A stretch of 64,000 nucleotides of DNA from Rhizobiales bacterium GAS188. GTDB lineage: Bacteria > Pseudomonadota > Alphaproteobacteria > Rhizobiales > Beijerinckiaceae. Below are positions 29,564-38,609 of this stretch, in pieces. Position 1 is the stretch's first letter, and every line of letters begins with the position of its first letter. The stretch spans positions 6,457,001 through 6,521,000 of the forward strand of contig FNSS01000001.1 in the NCBI GenBank assembly GCA_900104855.1. Direction: 5' to 3'. A program made the translations under genes and the position numbers. The notes under the pieces are model-generated. The model saw only the letters and a program-made list of their open reading frames with translations, did no database searches and had not been told where the DNA came from.

Positions 29564-30526
29564 TCACAAAACCGGATTCCAAGCTGTCGGCACGTAGCCA
29601 TAAGCCGAACCGTCCCTGAGCACATGACCGATGCCCGGAAATGGCAGATGCATGCCGGCGACGAGGAGGCGCTCATTCGCCGCCATGTCGAACGCACGCT
29701 TGCGGCTCGCGATAGCCTGCGCCTGATCGGAGTCGAAGCTGATCGCCCAGTCGGGCTTCGCGAATTGCAGGGCGGCGCAATGAACGATGTCCCCCCAGAT
29801 CAGCAGCGAGGCACCGCCTGAGTCGATCCGATACATCGTATGGCCGGGAGTATGTCCGGGAGCGCTTATCGCCGTCACCCCCTTCGCCACCTCCCCGTCC
29901 TTGTCGAAGCGCCTGGTTTTCGACAGGTACGGCTTCACGCCGCCCTTGGCCATGGCGAAGAAGGGCTGCACGTCTTGCGGGGCGCGGCTCGCGATGCCGT
30001 CATCGGTCCAGAACGCATACTCGGCGTCGCGCACGATCACCTCGGCATTGGGGAAGGCGGCCGTGCCGTCGGCATTGGTGATGCCGCCGACGTGATCGGG
30101 GTGCATATGCGTGAGGATGACGGTATCCACCGCCTTCGGATCGATGCCCGCGGCCGCGAGGTTCTTCGGCAGATCGCCCATCGTCGGGCCCATCAGCTTG
30201 GCGGTGCCGGAATCGATCAGGATGAGGCGGCCTCCGCTGTTGACCACATAAGTGTTGATCCATGTCCGGATCGGGCCCTTGGGCAAGAAGGATTTGGCAT
30301 AGAGGGCGTCGGCCTCGTCGGCCTTCGCACTGGGAAATAAATCGAGCGGTATGTCGAGATAGCCGTCACCGACCGCGGTGACCTCGATATCCCCGACCTT
30401 GATGCGATAAACGGGCGCGCTCGCTGACCCCGACAATGGGAGGGCGGCGCGAGTCGGCAAAGTTTCGAAGACCGCGGTGCTCGCGAGAGCGGCAGCGCCG
30501 GTCATGACGGCGCGACGATTGAGCAT
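29564..30526 (-). CDS. MBL-fold metallo-hydrolase with export signal
   Basis: A 320-residue metallo-beta-lactamase-fold protein. The zinc motif LTHMHPDHVGG and later metal-site regions (PGHTPGHTMY, WGDIVHCAAL) are intact. The N-terminus MLNRRAVMTGAAALASTAVF carries a twin-arginine-like start and a hydrophobic stretch, so it is probably periplasmic. It resembles lactonase or arylsulfatase-like subgroups of the fold; the substrate is not determinable. No operon partner. Confidence 0.88.
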   Translation of the reverse strand: MLNRRAVMTGAAALASTAVFETLPTRAALPLSGSASAPVYRIKVGDIEVTAVGDGYLDIPLDLFPSAKADEADALYAKSFLPKGPIRTWINTYVVNSGGRLILIDSGTAKLMGPTMGDLPKNLAAAGIDPKAVDTVILTHMHPDHVGGITNADGTAAFPNAEVIVRDAEYAFWTDDGIASRAPQDVQPFFAMAKGGVKPYLSKTRRFDKDGEVAKGVTAISAPGHTPGHTMYRIDSGGASLLIWGDIVHCAALQFAKPDWAISFDSDQAQAIASRKRAFDMAANERLLVAGMHLPFPGIGHVLRDGSAYGYVPTAWNPVL

Positions 30527-30869
30527 GGGAACCCCCCTCGATGATGGCTTCGTCCGCGCCGGGTGGGCGGAGGCGCAGGAGCTGCGCGAGACCTCAGATA
30601 CGCTCGGCGCTAATCGTGTTCAACCGGTGCCCCCGGTCAGGTTCGCCGATCGCACCCCGGAGGTCATCACGTTTTCTCGATAGCGGGCTGCGGGTTGGAT
30701 GGAGGCGATGCCGGCCGTCTGAGCCCTCTGCCGGCCGCTCTATCGATTTGGCCACTCATACGCTCTTGACGGTTCCCGGACGGTTACACCACACCATGTC
30801 GGTTCGCACCTTATGGGTGATCTCCGCGACGACGGGGTGACGCCATGTGCCGATCGAAGGAGCCATAAG
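30527..30869. other. 343-base divergent intergenic region
   Basis: It separates the metallo-hydrolase and the nucleoside phosphorylase, whose promoters should both lie here. A five-base-pair hairpin ACCGG/CCGGT lies at 30623-30637, flanked by AACC/GGTT. Fragments resembling a TPP riboswitch (GGGGTGC, GAACCTGA, CTGAG on the minus strand) are present but in the wrong order, so no riboswitch is called. Confidence 0.4.
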
Positions 30870-31661
30870 TTGCAGGACACGCCAGTCTCTCCGCTATTGC
30901 AGCACAAATGGCATCGCCAACCATCGGTGTTCTCCCCGGAGGCCTTATTGCGTGAAGCTCGCCGGCAGAAGGGGCTCGCGCAGGCGGAGGTTCCCGCGAC
31001 CTGCTTGCTCGACCCCGACGGCGACATCGTCCGACGCCTGCGCGACAAGGGCGAGTGCCGCATGTCCAAGACATGGCCCTGCTATCACTCCGAGCTCGAT
31101 GTCTTCACGCTCCAAGGCCGTGACATCGGCATCGTCGGCCGCGCGGTCGGCGCACCTTACGCGGTGCTGGTGGCTGAGCAGCTCTTCTCCATGGGCTGCA
31201 AGCTATTGATCAGCCTGACCTCGGCGGGTCAGATCACGACGGTAGGAGCCGCACCCTATTTCGTCCTGATCGACAGGGCGCTGCGGGACGAGGGAACGAG
31301 CCACCATTATCTTCCACCTGCCGAATTTGCCGATGCCGACCCGCTTCTGATCGCACGGTCACGCGAGGCCTTGGATAAAGCTGGCCTCCAGGTGCATGTC
31401 GGCGCGAGCTGGACGACGGATGCTCCGTTTCGAGAGACGGCGCGAGCCATCGACGCGGCCAAATCGCGCTCCATCCTTGCGGTGGAAATGGAAGCTGCGG
31501 CGCTTTACGCCTTGGCCCAAGCGCGGGGGGCGGCCGTCTTGTGCCTTGCGCATGTGACGAACGCCATGGGCCAGCACGGCGCGGATTTCGAAAAAGGCGT
31601 CGAGGATGGGACAGCCGACGCGCTTCGCCTGCTGTCCGCAATCGTTCAAGGTCTCGCTTGA
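30870..31661 (+). CDS. Nucleoside phosphorylase family protein
   Basis: A 263-residue member of the PNP/UDP phosphorylase (family 1) fold. SMGCKLLISLTSAGQI matches the phosphate/ribose region, and SILAVEMEAAALYALAQARG is the nucleoside-binding ME-E motif; CLAHVTNAMGQHG follows. I set the start at a TTG (30870) because GAAGGAG precedes it by seven bases; no ATG fits. It differs from classical UdP in its N-terminal 60 residues, so the base specificity is open. Confidence 0.83.
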   Translation: MQDTPVSPLLQHKWHRQPSVFSPEALLREARRQKGLAQAEVPATCLLDPDGDIVRRLRDKGECRMSKTWPCYHSELDVFTLQGRDIGIVGRAVGAPYAVLVAEQLFSMGCKLLISLTSAGQITTVGAAPYFVLIDRALRDEGTSHHYLPPAEFADADPLLIARSREALDKAGLQVHVGASWTTDAPFRETARAIDAAKSRSILAVEMEAAALYALAQARGAAVLCLAHVTNAMGQHGADFEKGVEDGTADALRLLSAIVQGLA

Positions 31662-31681
31662 GGTTCCAGCCGCGAAGGTCG

Positions 31682-32305
31682 TTACGTGAAGCGCAGCATG
31701 AATTTGGGAAAGCGGTTGCGGATCCCGTCATCACCTCGCACCAAGGCGTCACATCCCAGCGATCGACCATAGGCCTCGAGTGAACAGATGGCGAGAAGCA
31801 GGATGAGGAAGACGTAAGCCCACGGCCATTCGCTGTCGACGCGATAAAGTCCGACCCATAAATTGGCGATGAACAATGCGCCACAGAAGGCGCTGAGTCG
31901 CGTCAGGAGACCTATCATCAACGACGCGCCGATGGCGATCTCGATGAAGAAGATGCACACGCCGATCGGAGTGAAATAGGGCAAGATGACGTTCTGCACG
32001 AAGGCCGCGTGGAATGCGAAGGCCGAATGCTGGGCCATCTGCTCGGTCCAATAGCGGAGCCCGCCAAGGTCCGACGGATATTTCCACAAGGCTTGCTGCC
32101 ACCACATGCTGCCGACGATGAAGCGGACAATGAACCGTCCGATTTGGATGACATCCGTCTGGCCGGGGAGCCTTTGTGCCGCGATCACGGCGATGGCGAC
32201 GCTGACGAGCGCGACGATCCAATAGAGGATCACCATGAAGAAGGGCTCGCTATAGGATGGCCCTGTCAAAAATGCGAGAACGTCAATAAACGGATTGATG
32301 CGCAT
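31682..32305 (-). CDS. DoxX/DoxD family membrane protein
   Basis: A 207-residue, four-helix membrane protein of the DoxX family, similar to the DoxD subunit of archaeal thiosulfate:quinone oxidoreductase. RFIVGSMWWQQALWKYP, YFTPIGVCIFFIEIAIGASLMIGLLTRL and NLWVGLYRVDSEWPWAYVFLI are visible. GGAAGA precedes the ATG at 32305. No DoxA or cytochrome partner is adjacent, so a respiratory role is not shown. Confidence 0.85.
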   Translation of the reverse strand: MRINPFIDVLAFLTGPSYSEPFFMVILYWIVALVSVAIAVIAAQRLPGQTDVIQIGRFIVRFIVGSMWWQQALWKYPSDLGGLRYWTEQMAQHSAFAFHAAFVQNVILPYFTPIGVCIFFIEIAIGASLMIGLLTRLSAFCGALFIANLWVGLYRVDSEWPWAYVFLILLLAICSLEAYGRSLGCDALVRGDDGIRNRFPKFMLRFT

Positions 32306-32506
32306 GCTCGTCTTCCACGGCTGTGAGAAGTCCGCTCGATCGGGTCGCGGGCGGATCGCCAAGCTAGCATGGGGCGCGACGGTCGCCTCTCAAAAGACCG
32401 TCATCGGTAGGACGGCGTGCAATGCCGATCGCCGTGGAAAGGGAGTGCCGCGGTCTTCTTGATTTCCAGTCGGCCGCTCCGATTGCCGGCCCGCGGAGGT
32501 TATCTC

Positions 32507-33121
32507 ATGGGGTTCTACAGCGACATCATCCTGCCGAGGCTCTGTCATCTCTCGATGCGCAACCGGCGCTTCCTGCCTTATCGGCAGCGGGTGATCGGGG
32601 CCGCAGAGGGGAGGGTGCTCGAGATCGGCATCGGTTCGGGGCTCAATCTGCCATTCTACGGAGCTCCGGTGCGCGAAGTCCTCGGCTTGGAACCTTCACC
32701 CCAGCTCATCGCGATGGCGCGACGCCGCGCTGAGGCCTCGGCCGTGCCGGTGACTTTGGTCGAGGGCTCCGCCGAAGCAATCCCGCTGGACGCCAAGAGC
32801 ATCGACACCGTCGTAACGACTTGGACGTTGTGCACGATCCCGCAGGCAGCGAATGCGCTTGCGGAGATGCGTCGCGTGCTCAAGCCGAGCGGAAAGCTGC
32901 TATTCATCGAGCATGGCCTCGCGCCTGACTTGGGCGTGCGCAATTGGCAGAACCGCTTGACGCCCGCCTGGAAATTCATCAGCGGCGGCTGCCATCTCAA
33001 TCGCCCGATACAGACGATGATCGAGAGCGCCGGTTTCCGCTGCGATCGACTGGAGACTGGCTACATGCCTGGTCCGAAGCCGATGGCCTTCATCTATGAG
33101 GGGAGTGCCCGTTCGGTGTAG
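32507..33121 (+). CDS. SAM-dependent methyltransferase, class I
   Basis: A 204-residue Rossmann-fold methyltransferase. Motif I is VLEIGIGSGLNL, followed by the acidic LGLEPSP, motif II region EGSAEAIPLDAKSIDTVVTTWTLCTI and motif III EMRRVLKPSGKLLFIEHG. This is the thiol/PmtA-like UbiE group. GGAGGT six bases before the ATG fixes the start. Substrate unknown. Confidence 0.88.
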   Translation: MGFYSDIILPRLCHLSMRNRRFLPYRQRVIGAAEGRVLEIGIGSGLNLPFYGAPVREVLGLEPSPQLIAMARRRAEASAVPVTLVEGSAEAIPLDAKSIDTVVTTWTLCTIPQAANALAEMRRVLKPSGKLLFIEHGLAPDLGVRNWQNRLTPAWKFISGGCHLNRPIQTMIESAGFRCDRLETGYMPGPKPMAFIYEGSARSV

Positions 33122-33283
33122 GCCCAGGATCGCGAAAGGCGTGCGAATTCGGAGAAAATTGCCTGCGCAACAAAGCTCGAGTCCGTCGGTGGATTTAGAA
33201 CCGATTTCGAAAGTCCCTGGCGCGGGCAAGACAGCGCCCAAGGAGCATGTTTGAAGCGAGGCAGACGTGATACCCGGGCGATC

Positions 33284-33640
33284 TCACTTCGCTCCAGCGG
33301 TCTCACAGGTGAGCGCAGTTTGTTCCATGTAGAAAGCGCCTCCCTTCTTGGAAATGGCGAACGATCTCTCGAGACCACTTTCCGACGTAACCGTGATCGT
33401 GCCGCGATTTACCGCGTAGCTGCCCTCGTCCTTCCAAAGTCCATCATAGCCGTACCGCCCATCGCTACCGAAGGAGAACTCGGCCCCTCCTTTTGTGGAG
33501 CAAATCTTGCCTTTGACCACTTGCGTGATCTCAGCGGCACTCATCGAGGCCGGTTTCGAGTGGGCTAGAGCGTGGCCGACGGGGACAGCTAGCGTCAGGG
33601 CGACAGTACCTGCGAAGCAAGAAATACGGGCATATTTCAT
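33284..33640 (-). CDS. Hypothetical small secreted protein
   Basis: A 118-residue protein with a signal peptide (MKYARISCFAGTVALTLAVP, cleavage probably near GHALA) and a mature beta-rich domain containing FSFGSDGRYGYDG, GTITVTSESG and two cysteines. I do not recognise the family. It lies at the far end of the copper island but shows no metal motif. Likely periplasmic. Confidence 0.65.
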   Translation of the reverse strand: MKYARISCFAGTVALTLAVPVGHALAHSKPASMSAAEITQVVKGKICSTKGGAEFSFGSDGRYGYDGLWKDEGSYAVNRGTITVTSESGLERSFAISKKGGAFYMEQTALTCETAGAK

Positions 33641-33817
33641 TGTCTCCTCCCGTTGTGGGTTGATCCCACTTATCAGCCGCTCAGCATACCATTTTTCCTG
33701 AAGGACTGCGCTAAGGCTCCTCCCGTCGTTCCCCTGGCCCCGACCAGGGAAACCGCCGTCGATCGAGCTATCTCCATAATCGACCGTCTCGGTTGCCGCC
33801 TCATAGAGCGTCTGCGA

Positions 33818-34366
33818 TCAAGCGTCATCGCGAGGCAGGCGAGTTGGCGGCGAGCTCCAGCGTCTCCACTGCGGCAGCATTCGCCTCAAGAGCCCAATGC
33901 GTTGCACGAAATCATGCCAGATGACCGCTCCGACATGCACGGTCACCATCACGTAGAGCACCGTCACGAGGCCCTTATGGACGCGACCCATCCCGAACCA
34001 GAAATAGGTCGTGATCAAGCCCGTCAGGACGAGGCCTGTGAGCACGGCATAGAGGATGACATGGGCCGACCGGGCGAGACTGGCGACACGTGCCGACAGC
34101 ATGGGAGGTGGCAAAGGCGTGCCATGTCGCCATCTCAGAAAAAGCCTCGCGCCGACCAAGCCGAGCACCGCAACGCCACCGTAGATATGCACCTTGTGCA
34201 GGAATAGATCCGCGGGGTCCGGCCGGTGCCCCAAAGGATGGAATTCGTGAGTGCGCAACACCGCGCCGCTCGTCCACCATTGCAGCGCGATCATGAGAAC
34301 GGTCGCCCAATGCAGCGACTTCTGCAATGCGGTGTAGCCGGTCGGTGCTTTGGTCAAGTCACGCAA
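33818..34366 (-). CDS. Cytochrome b561 family protein
   Basis: A 182-residue, four-helix membrane cytochrome b of the bacterial b561 type. Probable haem-ligand histidines are in QKSLHWATVLMI, LHKVHIYGG, RSAHVILYA and VTVHVGAVIWHDFV. The N-terminal YTALQKSLHW is characteristic. It may pass electrons from the quinone pool; presence beside the copper genes may be coincidental. Confidence 0.88.
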   Translation of the reverse strand: MRDLTKAPTGYTALQKSLHWATVLMIALQWWTSGAVLRTHEFHPLGHRPDPADLFLHKVHIYGGVAVLGLVGARLFLRWRHGTPLPPPMLSARVASLARSAHVILYAVLTGLVLTGLITTYFWFGMGRVHKGLVTVLYVMVTVHVGAVIWHDFVQRIGLLRRMLPQWRRWSSPPTRLPRDDA

Positions 34367-34439
34367 GACACACCAATTCTCTTAAACATATCCGATGCTG
34401 GTCGATGCCGACATAGAGAGCCGACGCGATCGCCTGACA

Positions 34440-35129
34440 TCATCCATTTTGATCACAAGCAATATCTTTAAGAGTTTCAATCTCTGACGGAGTATCGACG
34501 GAATTCTGAACCATGGCCCTTACTTCGGCGAGCGGCCCCAAAGCCGCGTCGATCACAGAGCGCATGGCGTCTTCGAGAACGTGGTTATGGCCGGCGTCGT
34601 TCAGGTGCCGGGAATCGGGCGTTGAGCCTGGTCTATTGAGAATCGTCTCGATGTCTTCGGCAAAGCGCTCGAAAGCTGCCTCGTCAGCGGTCGCATGTCG
34701 GCCGTAGTGAGCAAGTGCTCGCTGATAGAGGCAAGGGTTCCCGGCGAGCTCTCGCCCGATCTCGATACGGCGGCCGGTCAGCGAAAGGGCGGCGACAGCC
34801 TGAAGGACGTTGGGGCAATCGGCGGCGCTGGCGGGACCCTCGTGCCAGGCGATCTTGTAGATGACCTGACCGATATAGAATCCAAGCGGCCGATGGCCCG
34901 AAGCTTGTCGGCTTCGGCTGGCTCGCGCGGCGATCTCGTCAAGGCTGAAATCGGTGCGGCTGGTGACCGGCTCGACTTGTCTGACGACGGTCACGCGAGC
35001 TGGCTGCGGACATCGCGAACCGCTCGCTGGCTCGGCCTGCCATTGCGCCCAGGCGCGTTCACCAATGACCATGCTCAAGAGGACGCCACAGGCGAGGCAC
35101 GCCGCCGTCAGCCGTGCGACTGTCACCAT
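34440..35129 (-). CDS. Hypothetical exported protein, coupled to the acyltransferase gene
   Basis: A 229-residue protein with a Sec signal peptide (MVTVARLTAACLACGVLLSM, cleavage after ERAWA) and a mature part rich in Arg and Glu with four cysteines. I know no family. The frame opens further upstream at an ATG (35207) that overlaps the acyltransferase stop as ATGA; the signal peptide argues for the start at 35129, but either may be used. Periplasmic by prediction. Confidence 0.62.
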   Translation of the reverse strand: MVTVARLTAACLACGVLLSMVIGERAWAQWQAEPASGSRCPQPARVTVVRQVEPVTSRTDFSLDEIAARASRSRQASGHRPLGFYIGQVIYKIAWHEGPASAADCPNVLQAVAALSLTGRRIEIGRELAGNPCLYQRALAHYGRHATADEAAFERFAEDIETILNRPGSTPDSRHLNDAGHNHVLEDAMRSVIDAALGPLAEVRAMVQNSVDTPSEIETLKDIACDQNG

Positions 35130-35203
35130 TTGCGCGTCTCTTTCGTCCTGTCGGGGCCTTGGGGTATTCCCATGCGATTCGCCTGATGTCGAGACGGGGC
35201 CGC

Positions 35204-36313
35204 TCATGAGCTGACGATGGCTTGCGCAGGCGGTTTCAACCGTGCCCAGCTGGGGCGCTGGTAGAGGAAGTCGAACGGCGTGTTGCGGACGACGGCGTCC
35301 AGGATGATCGGCGCAACGATGGCGACAAAGGCGACGATCACGGACATCAGCCCGACATTCTCCGCCAGCTCGGTTCTGGCTAGGAAGAGCCGGGTCGCGG
35401 CCATGGGTGCGAAGAAGGAGAGATAGATGACGAGCGAGTGCCGCCCGCAATAGGCGAGCCATGGTGCGGCATCGCTCCTCGCCAAGAGAGCCGAGATCGT
35501 GACGACGGCGAAGGCGCCGGCGAAGCCGAAGATCAGTGTCAGGCCCGGAATCTCCGGCAGGCCCGAGCGCACCGACAGCTCTTCGAGCAAAGCCCATAGG
35601 AGCAGGCCCGCGAGAGCCGCGCCGGGCCTTGCGCCGATTGAGCTTGCGAAATTGAACACATGATTGCGGAACAGGTGGCCGATGATGAAATAGACGAAGA
35701 ACAGCGCGAAGCTATCGACGGTTGTCAGTCCCGTGAGGTTCGACGACATGGCGTAGATGCCGCCTTCCGGATGGAAGGCGGCCAGCATATGCAGCCCAAC
35801 GGCCATGGCGAGAAGGGCAGGGGCTGGCACGCGCTTGCAAAGGCGCGTCGCAACGAAAAAGAAGGGCAGGAGTTGGATGAACCACATCGAGCTGAAGGGC
35901 TCGATGAATCCCCATAGATAAGCGCGAAGGAATGCGGCCGGCGCCGCGATGCCGAGGTCGCCTGCTTTCAAGATCAGCGCGATGAAGAACCAGAGGGCGT
36001 AGAAATAAACGAAGTGCACGACCCGCTTGTCGAGGAAATCCCGCCACGGCCGATCGATGGCACGACCGAGGAAGAGCCCGGAAATTACGAAGAAATCCGG
36101 CATGCGGAAAGGCTTGGCGAAGGCGACGGCCTCGTGCAGCCAGCCCGTGGCGCCGACCGCGAGCCCGACGCCGAGTGCCGAGTGCATCATCACGACGAGG
36201 ATGATGCACCAGCCCTTGGCATAGTCGACCCAAAGGACGCGACGCCGGTCCGTCCCGACCGCGTCGGAAGCGGCTACCGCCATTGGTTTTGGGTTCAAGC
36301 CTTCGCGGGCCAT
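35204..36313 (-). CDS. Acyltransferase 3 / OpgC-like membrane protein
   Basis: A 369-residue polytopic membrane protein of the acyltransferase 3 superfamily. WVDYAKGWCIILVVMMHSALG is the conserved first helix with histidine, followed by FRMPDFFVISGLFLGRAIDRPWRDFLDKRVV. About ten helices follow. Such proteins add acyl groups to glucans or other surface glycans. It starts 25 bases after the CusF-like gene on the same strand, so it may be transcribed with the copper genes. Confidence 0.88.
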   Translation of the reverse strand: MAREGLNPKPMAVAASDAVGTDRRRVLWVDYAKGWCIILVVMMHSALGVGLAVGATGWLHEAVAFAKPFRMPDFFVISGLFLGRAIDRPWRDFLDKRVVHFVYFYALWFFIALILKAGDLGIAAPAAFLRAYLWGFIEPFSSMWFIQLLPFFFVATRLCKRVPAPALLAMAVGLHMLAAFHPEGGIYAMSSNLTGLTTVDSFALFFVYFIIGHLFRNHVFNFASSIGARPGAALAGLLLWALLEELSVRSGLPEIPGLTLIFGFAGAFAVVTISALLARSDAAPWLAYCGRHSLVIYLSFFAPMAATRLFLARTELAENVGLMSVIVAFVAIVAPIILDAVVRNTPFDFLYQRPSWARLKPPAQAIVSS

Positions 36314-36338
36314 GGTCGCGCTCGTTGCGATTACGGCC

Positions 36339-36626
36339 CTACTTCGCCTTCTCGATCTTGGTCACGGTGATCTGTCCGTTGACGCGATCGGCCTCGAATT
36401 TGATCTTCTGGCCGACCTTGACCAGCGTCATCATCGTAGGGTCGGCCGCCTTGAAGACCATGGTCATGGCCGGCATGCCGAGATTATCGAGCGGGCCGTG
36501 CTTGATCGTAATCTTCTGCTGCGCCGCATCGATCTTCTGGACGACGCCCTCGGCGGCGAATGCCGCGGTCGAAGTCAGGGCCAAGCCAGCGATGGCAAGA
36601 GCCAAAACCGTTTTGCGAATAGTCAT
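36339..36626 (-). CDS. CusF-like periplasmic copper-binding protein
   Basis: A 95-residue protein with a signal peptide ending AAFA and a CusF OB-fold. Copper-ligand positions are H43 in IKHGPL and M54 and M56 in MPAMTM. The tryptophan that covers Cu(I) in E. coli CusF is replaced by M51 (GMPAMTM), a variant also met in CopA/CusF-like domains. It likely shuttles Cu(I) in the periplasm to the cupredoxin or oxidase encoded upstream. Confidence 0.9.
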   Translation of the reverse strand: MTIRKTVLALAIAGLALTSTAAFAAEGVVQKIDAAQQKITIKHGPLDNLGMPAMTMVFKAADPTMMTLVKVGQKIKFEADRVNGQITVTKIEKAK

Positions 36627-36669
36627 TAATGATCTCCATTGTGCGGGATGGGTTGGCTGAATTCGTCGC

Positions 36670-37161
36670 TCACTTGACGATGACGGTTCCGCGCATGCCG
36701 GCTTCCAGGTGACCTGGGATCAGGCAGCCATATTGAAATTCTCCCGCCTTGGTGAACTGCCAGAGAATCTCGGCGCTTTGCTTGGGCTTGATGGATTTGG
36801 CGTTCGGATCGTCATGCTCCATCTCGGGGAATTTCTTCATCAGCTCGGCGTGCTCGGCATTTTCCTGAACGGTCGCCAGCATAAATTCATGCTCGAGCGC
36901 GCCATTGTTTTTCAGGACGAATTTGATCTGCTCGCCTTTGCGGACCTCGACCCGGTCGGGGAAATACCCCATCTTACCGTCAGTGTCGGTCATCGTAATG
37001 ATGACAACACGTGCGGGCTTTTTGGGGTTGCCAGGTTCGCCAGCCGAGTATTCGCTGCCGCCATGGCCATAGGCAAAGGGCACCTCGGCGACGACAACTG
37101 TCGCGGACACTAAGAATGTCGCCGCGATAAGGGCGGCAGTTTTCGCTTTCAGCATAGACAC
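36670..37161 (-). CDS. Periplasmic cupredoxin (CopI-like)
   Basis: A 163-residue protein with a signal peptide and a plastocyanin/azurin-like fold. The type 1 copper site can be read as H91 (GALEHEFML), C146, H151 and M156 (GCLIPGHLEAGM). A mature N-terminal HGGSEYSAGEPG is typical of CopI-type copper-resistance cupredoxins. It begins 11 bases after the multicopper oxidase stop, so both are in one operon. Confidence 0.92.
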   Translation of the reverse strand: MSMLKAKTAALIAATFLVSATVVVAEVPFAYGHGGSEYSAGEPGNPKKPARVVIITMTDTDGKMGYFPDRVEVRKGEQIKFVLKNNGALEHEFMLATVQENAEHAELMKKFPEMEHDDPNAKSIKPKQSAEILWQFTKAGEFQYGCLIPGHLEAGMRGTVIVK

Positions 37162-37172
37162 TTCTCCTTCAG

Positions 37173-38567
37173 TTAATGAGCCATGGGGTGGCCGGGCAGC
37201 GTACCCGGCTTCACGACCTTGACTTCGGCCGCGGGAACTCCGCTATCGATGGCGCCCTGGCGGGGCGCATCGCCGGCGAACGAGCCCTTGAATTCGTAGG
37301 CGACGCTGCCGACGGGATGCTTGAACGGTCCGGGATCCTTGTAATCGCCCGCGCCGAGGCCCTCGCGCACTTTCAGGACCGTGAACATGCCGCCCATTTC
37401 GATGGGGCCGAATTGGCCAAATCCTGTCATCATCGGCAGCGTGTTGTCGGGGAGGGGCATCTCCATCTCCCCCATATCGGCCATGCCCTTGTCGCCCATC
37501 GGCATGTAGCCGGGTGCCACCTTGGCGATCTTCTTCTGCATCGCGGGCATGTTGACGCCGACATAGGTCTTCACCGTGTGACCCATGGCGTTCATGGTGT
37601 GGTGGGATTTGTGGCAATGCATGGCCCAATCGCCCGGCTCGTCGGCGACGAAATCGAAGGCCCGCATCTGGCCGACCGCGATATCGACCGTGACCTCGGG
37701 CCAGGAAGCGCCTTCCGGCACCCAGCCGCCATCGGTGCCGGTCACGCGGAATTCATGGCCATGGATATGGATCGGATGGTTGGTCATGGTGAGGTTGCCG
37801 ACCCGCACCCGCACCTTGTCGTTCTTGGCGACGACCAACGGATCGATGCCGGGAAAAGCGCGGCTGTTGAAAGTCCAAAGATTGAAATCGAGCATGGTGT
37901 TGACCTTCGGCAGATAGCTGCCGGGATCGATGTCGTAGGCATTGAGGAGGAAGACGAAATCGCGATCGACGCGGCGCTCGCTCGGGTCCCTCGGATGCAC
38001 GACGAAAAAGCCCATCATGCCCATGGCCATCTGCAGCATCTCATCGGCGTGAGGGTGGTACATGAAGGTTCCCGAGCGCCGCAGCTGGAACTCGTAGACG
38101 AAGGTCTGTCCCGGCTTGATCTGCGGCTGGGTCAGCCCGCCGACGCCGTCCATGCCGTTCGGCAGTCGCTGGCCGTGCCAGTGGATGGTCGTGTGCTCAG
38201 GAAGCTTGTTGGTGACGAAGAGGCGGACCTTGTCGCCCTCGACCGCCTCGATCGTCGGACCCGGCGACTGGCCGTTATAGCCCCAGAGATGGGCCTTCAT
38301 GCCGGGCGCGATCTCACGGACCACCGGCTCGGCGACGAGATGGAACTCCTTCCATTCGCCGTTCATGCGCCAAGGCAGGGTCCAGCCATTGAGCGTCACG
38401 ATCGGGTTGTAGCCGGGGCCGGTCTTCGGCACGAGCGGGCCTTGTGTCCCGGCCTCCCTCATGGAGGCAGCCTCCGGAATGGAAGCTGCCTGCGCGCGCG
38501 AGCCGATCGCCGAGACGGCGACGGCCGACATTGCCGATGCATTCAGGAATCCGCGGCGTGAAAACAT
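37173..38567 (-). CDS. Copper-resistance multicopper oxidase (PcoA/CopA-type)
   Basis: A 464-residue oxidase exported by the Tat pathway (SRRGFLNASAM near the start). Copper motifs are HWHGQRLP, MYHPHADE, HPIHIHGHEF and HCHKSHHTM, covering the type 1 and trinuclear sites. Its C-terminus has several Met-rich stretches (MGDKGMADMGEMEM) as in Cu(I)-oxidising enzymes. It probably oxidises periplasmic Cu(I) to less toxic Cu(II). No PcoB/CopB outer-membrane protein is seen; a TolC-like gene takes that position. Confidence 0.93.
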   Translation of the reverse strand: MFSRRGFLNASAMSAVAVSAIGSRAQAASIPEAASMREAGTQGPLVPKTGPGYNPIVTLNGWTLPWRMNGEWKEFHLVAEPVVREIAPGMKAHLWGYNGQSPGPTIEAVEGDKVRLFVTNKLPEHTTIHWHGQRLPNGMDGVGGLTQPQIKPGQTFVYEFQLRRSGTFMYHPHADEMLQMAMGMMGFFVVHPRDPSERRVDRDFVFLLNAYDIDPGSYLPKVNTMLDFNLWTFNSRAFPGIDPLVVAKNDKVRVRVGNLTMTNHPIHIHGHEFRVTGTDGGWVPEGASWPEVTVDIAVGQMRAFDFVADEPGDWAMHCHKSHHTMNAMGHTVKTYVGVNMPAMQKKIAKVAPGYMPMGDKGMADMGEMEMPLPDNTLPMMTGFGQFGPIEMGGMFTVLKVREGLGAGDYKDPGPFKHPVGSVAYEFKGSFAGDAPRQGAIDSGVPAAEVKVVKPGTLPGHPMAH

Positions 38568-38609
38568 GCGTTCCTCCTCTTCGTTGGTCGTATTGCTCTT
38601 TCCATTGGT

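Noticed and set aside
30575-30665. Possible TPP riboswitch upstream of the MBL-fold gene
   Set aside because: GGGGTGC, GAACCTGA and CTGAG all occur on the minus strand but in the wrong order for the TPP fold, and the gene has no thiamin link.
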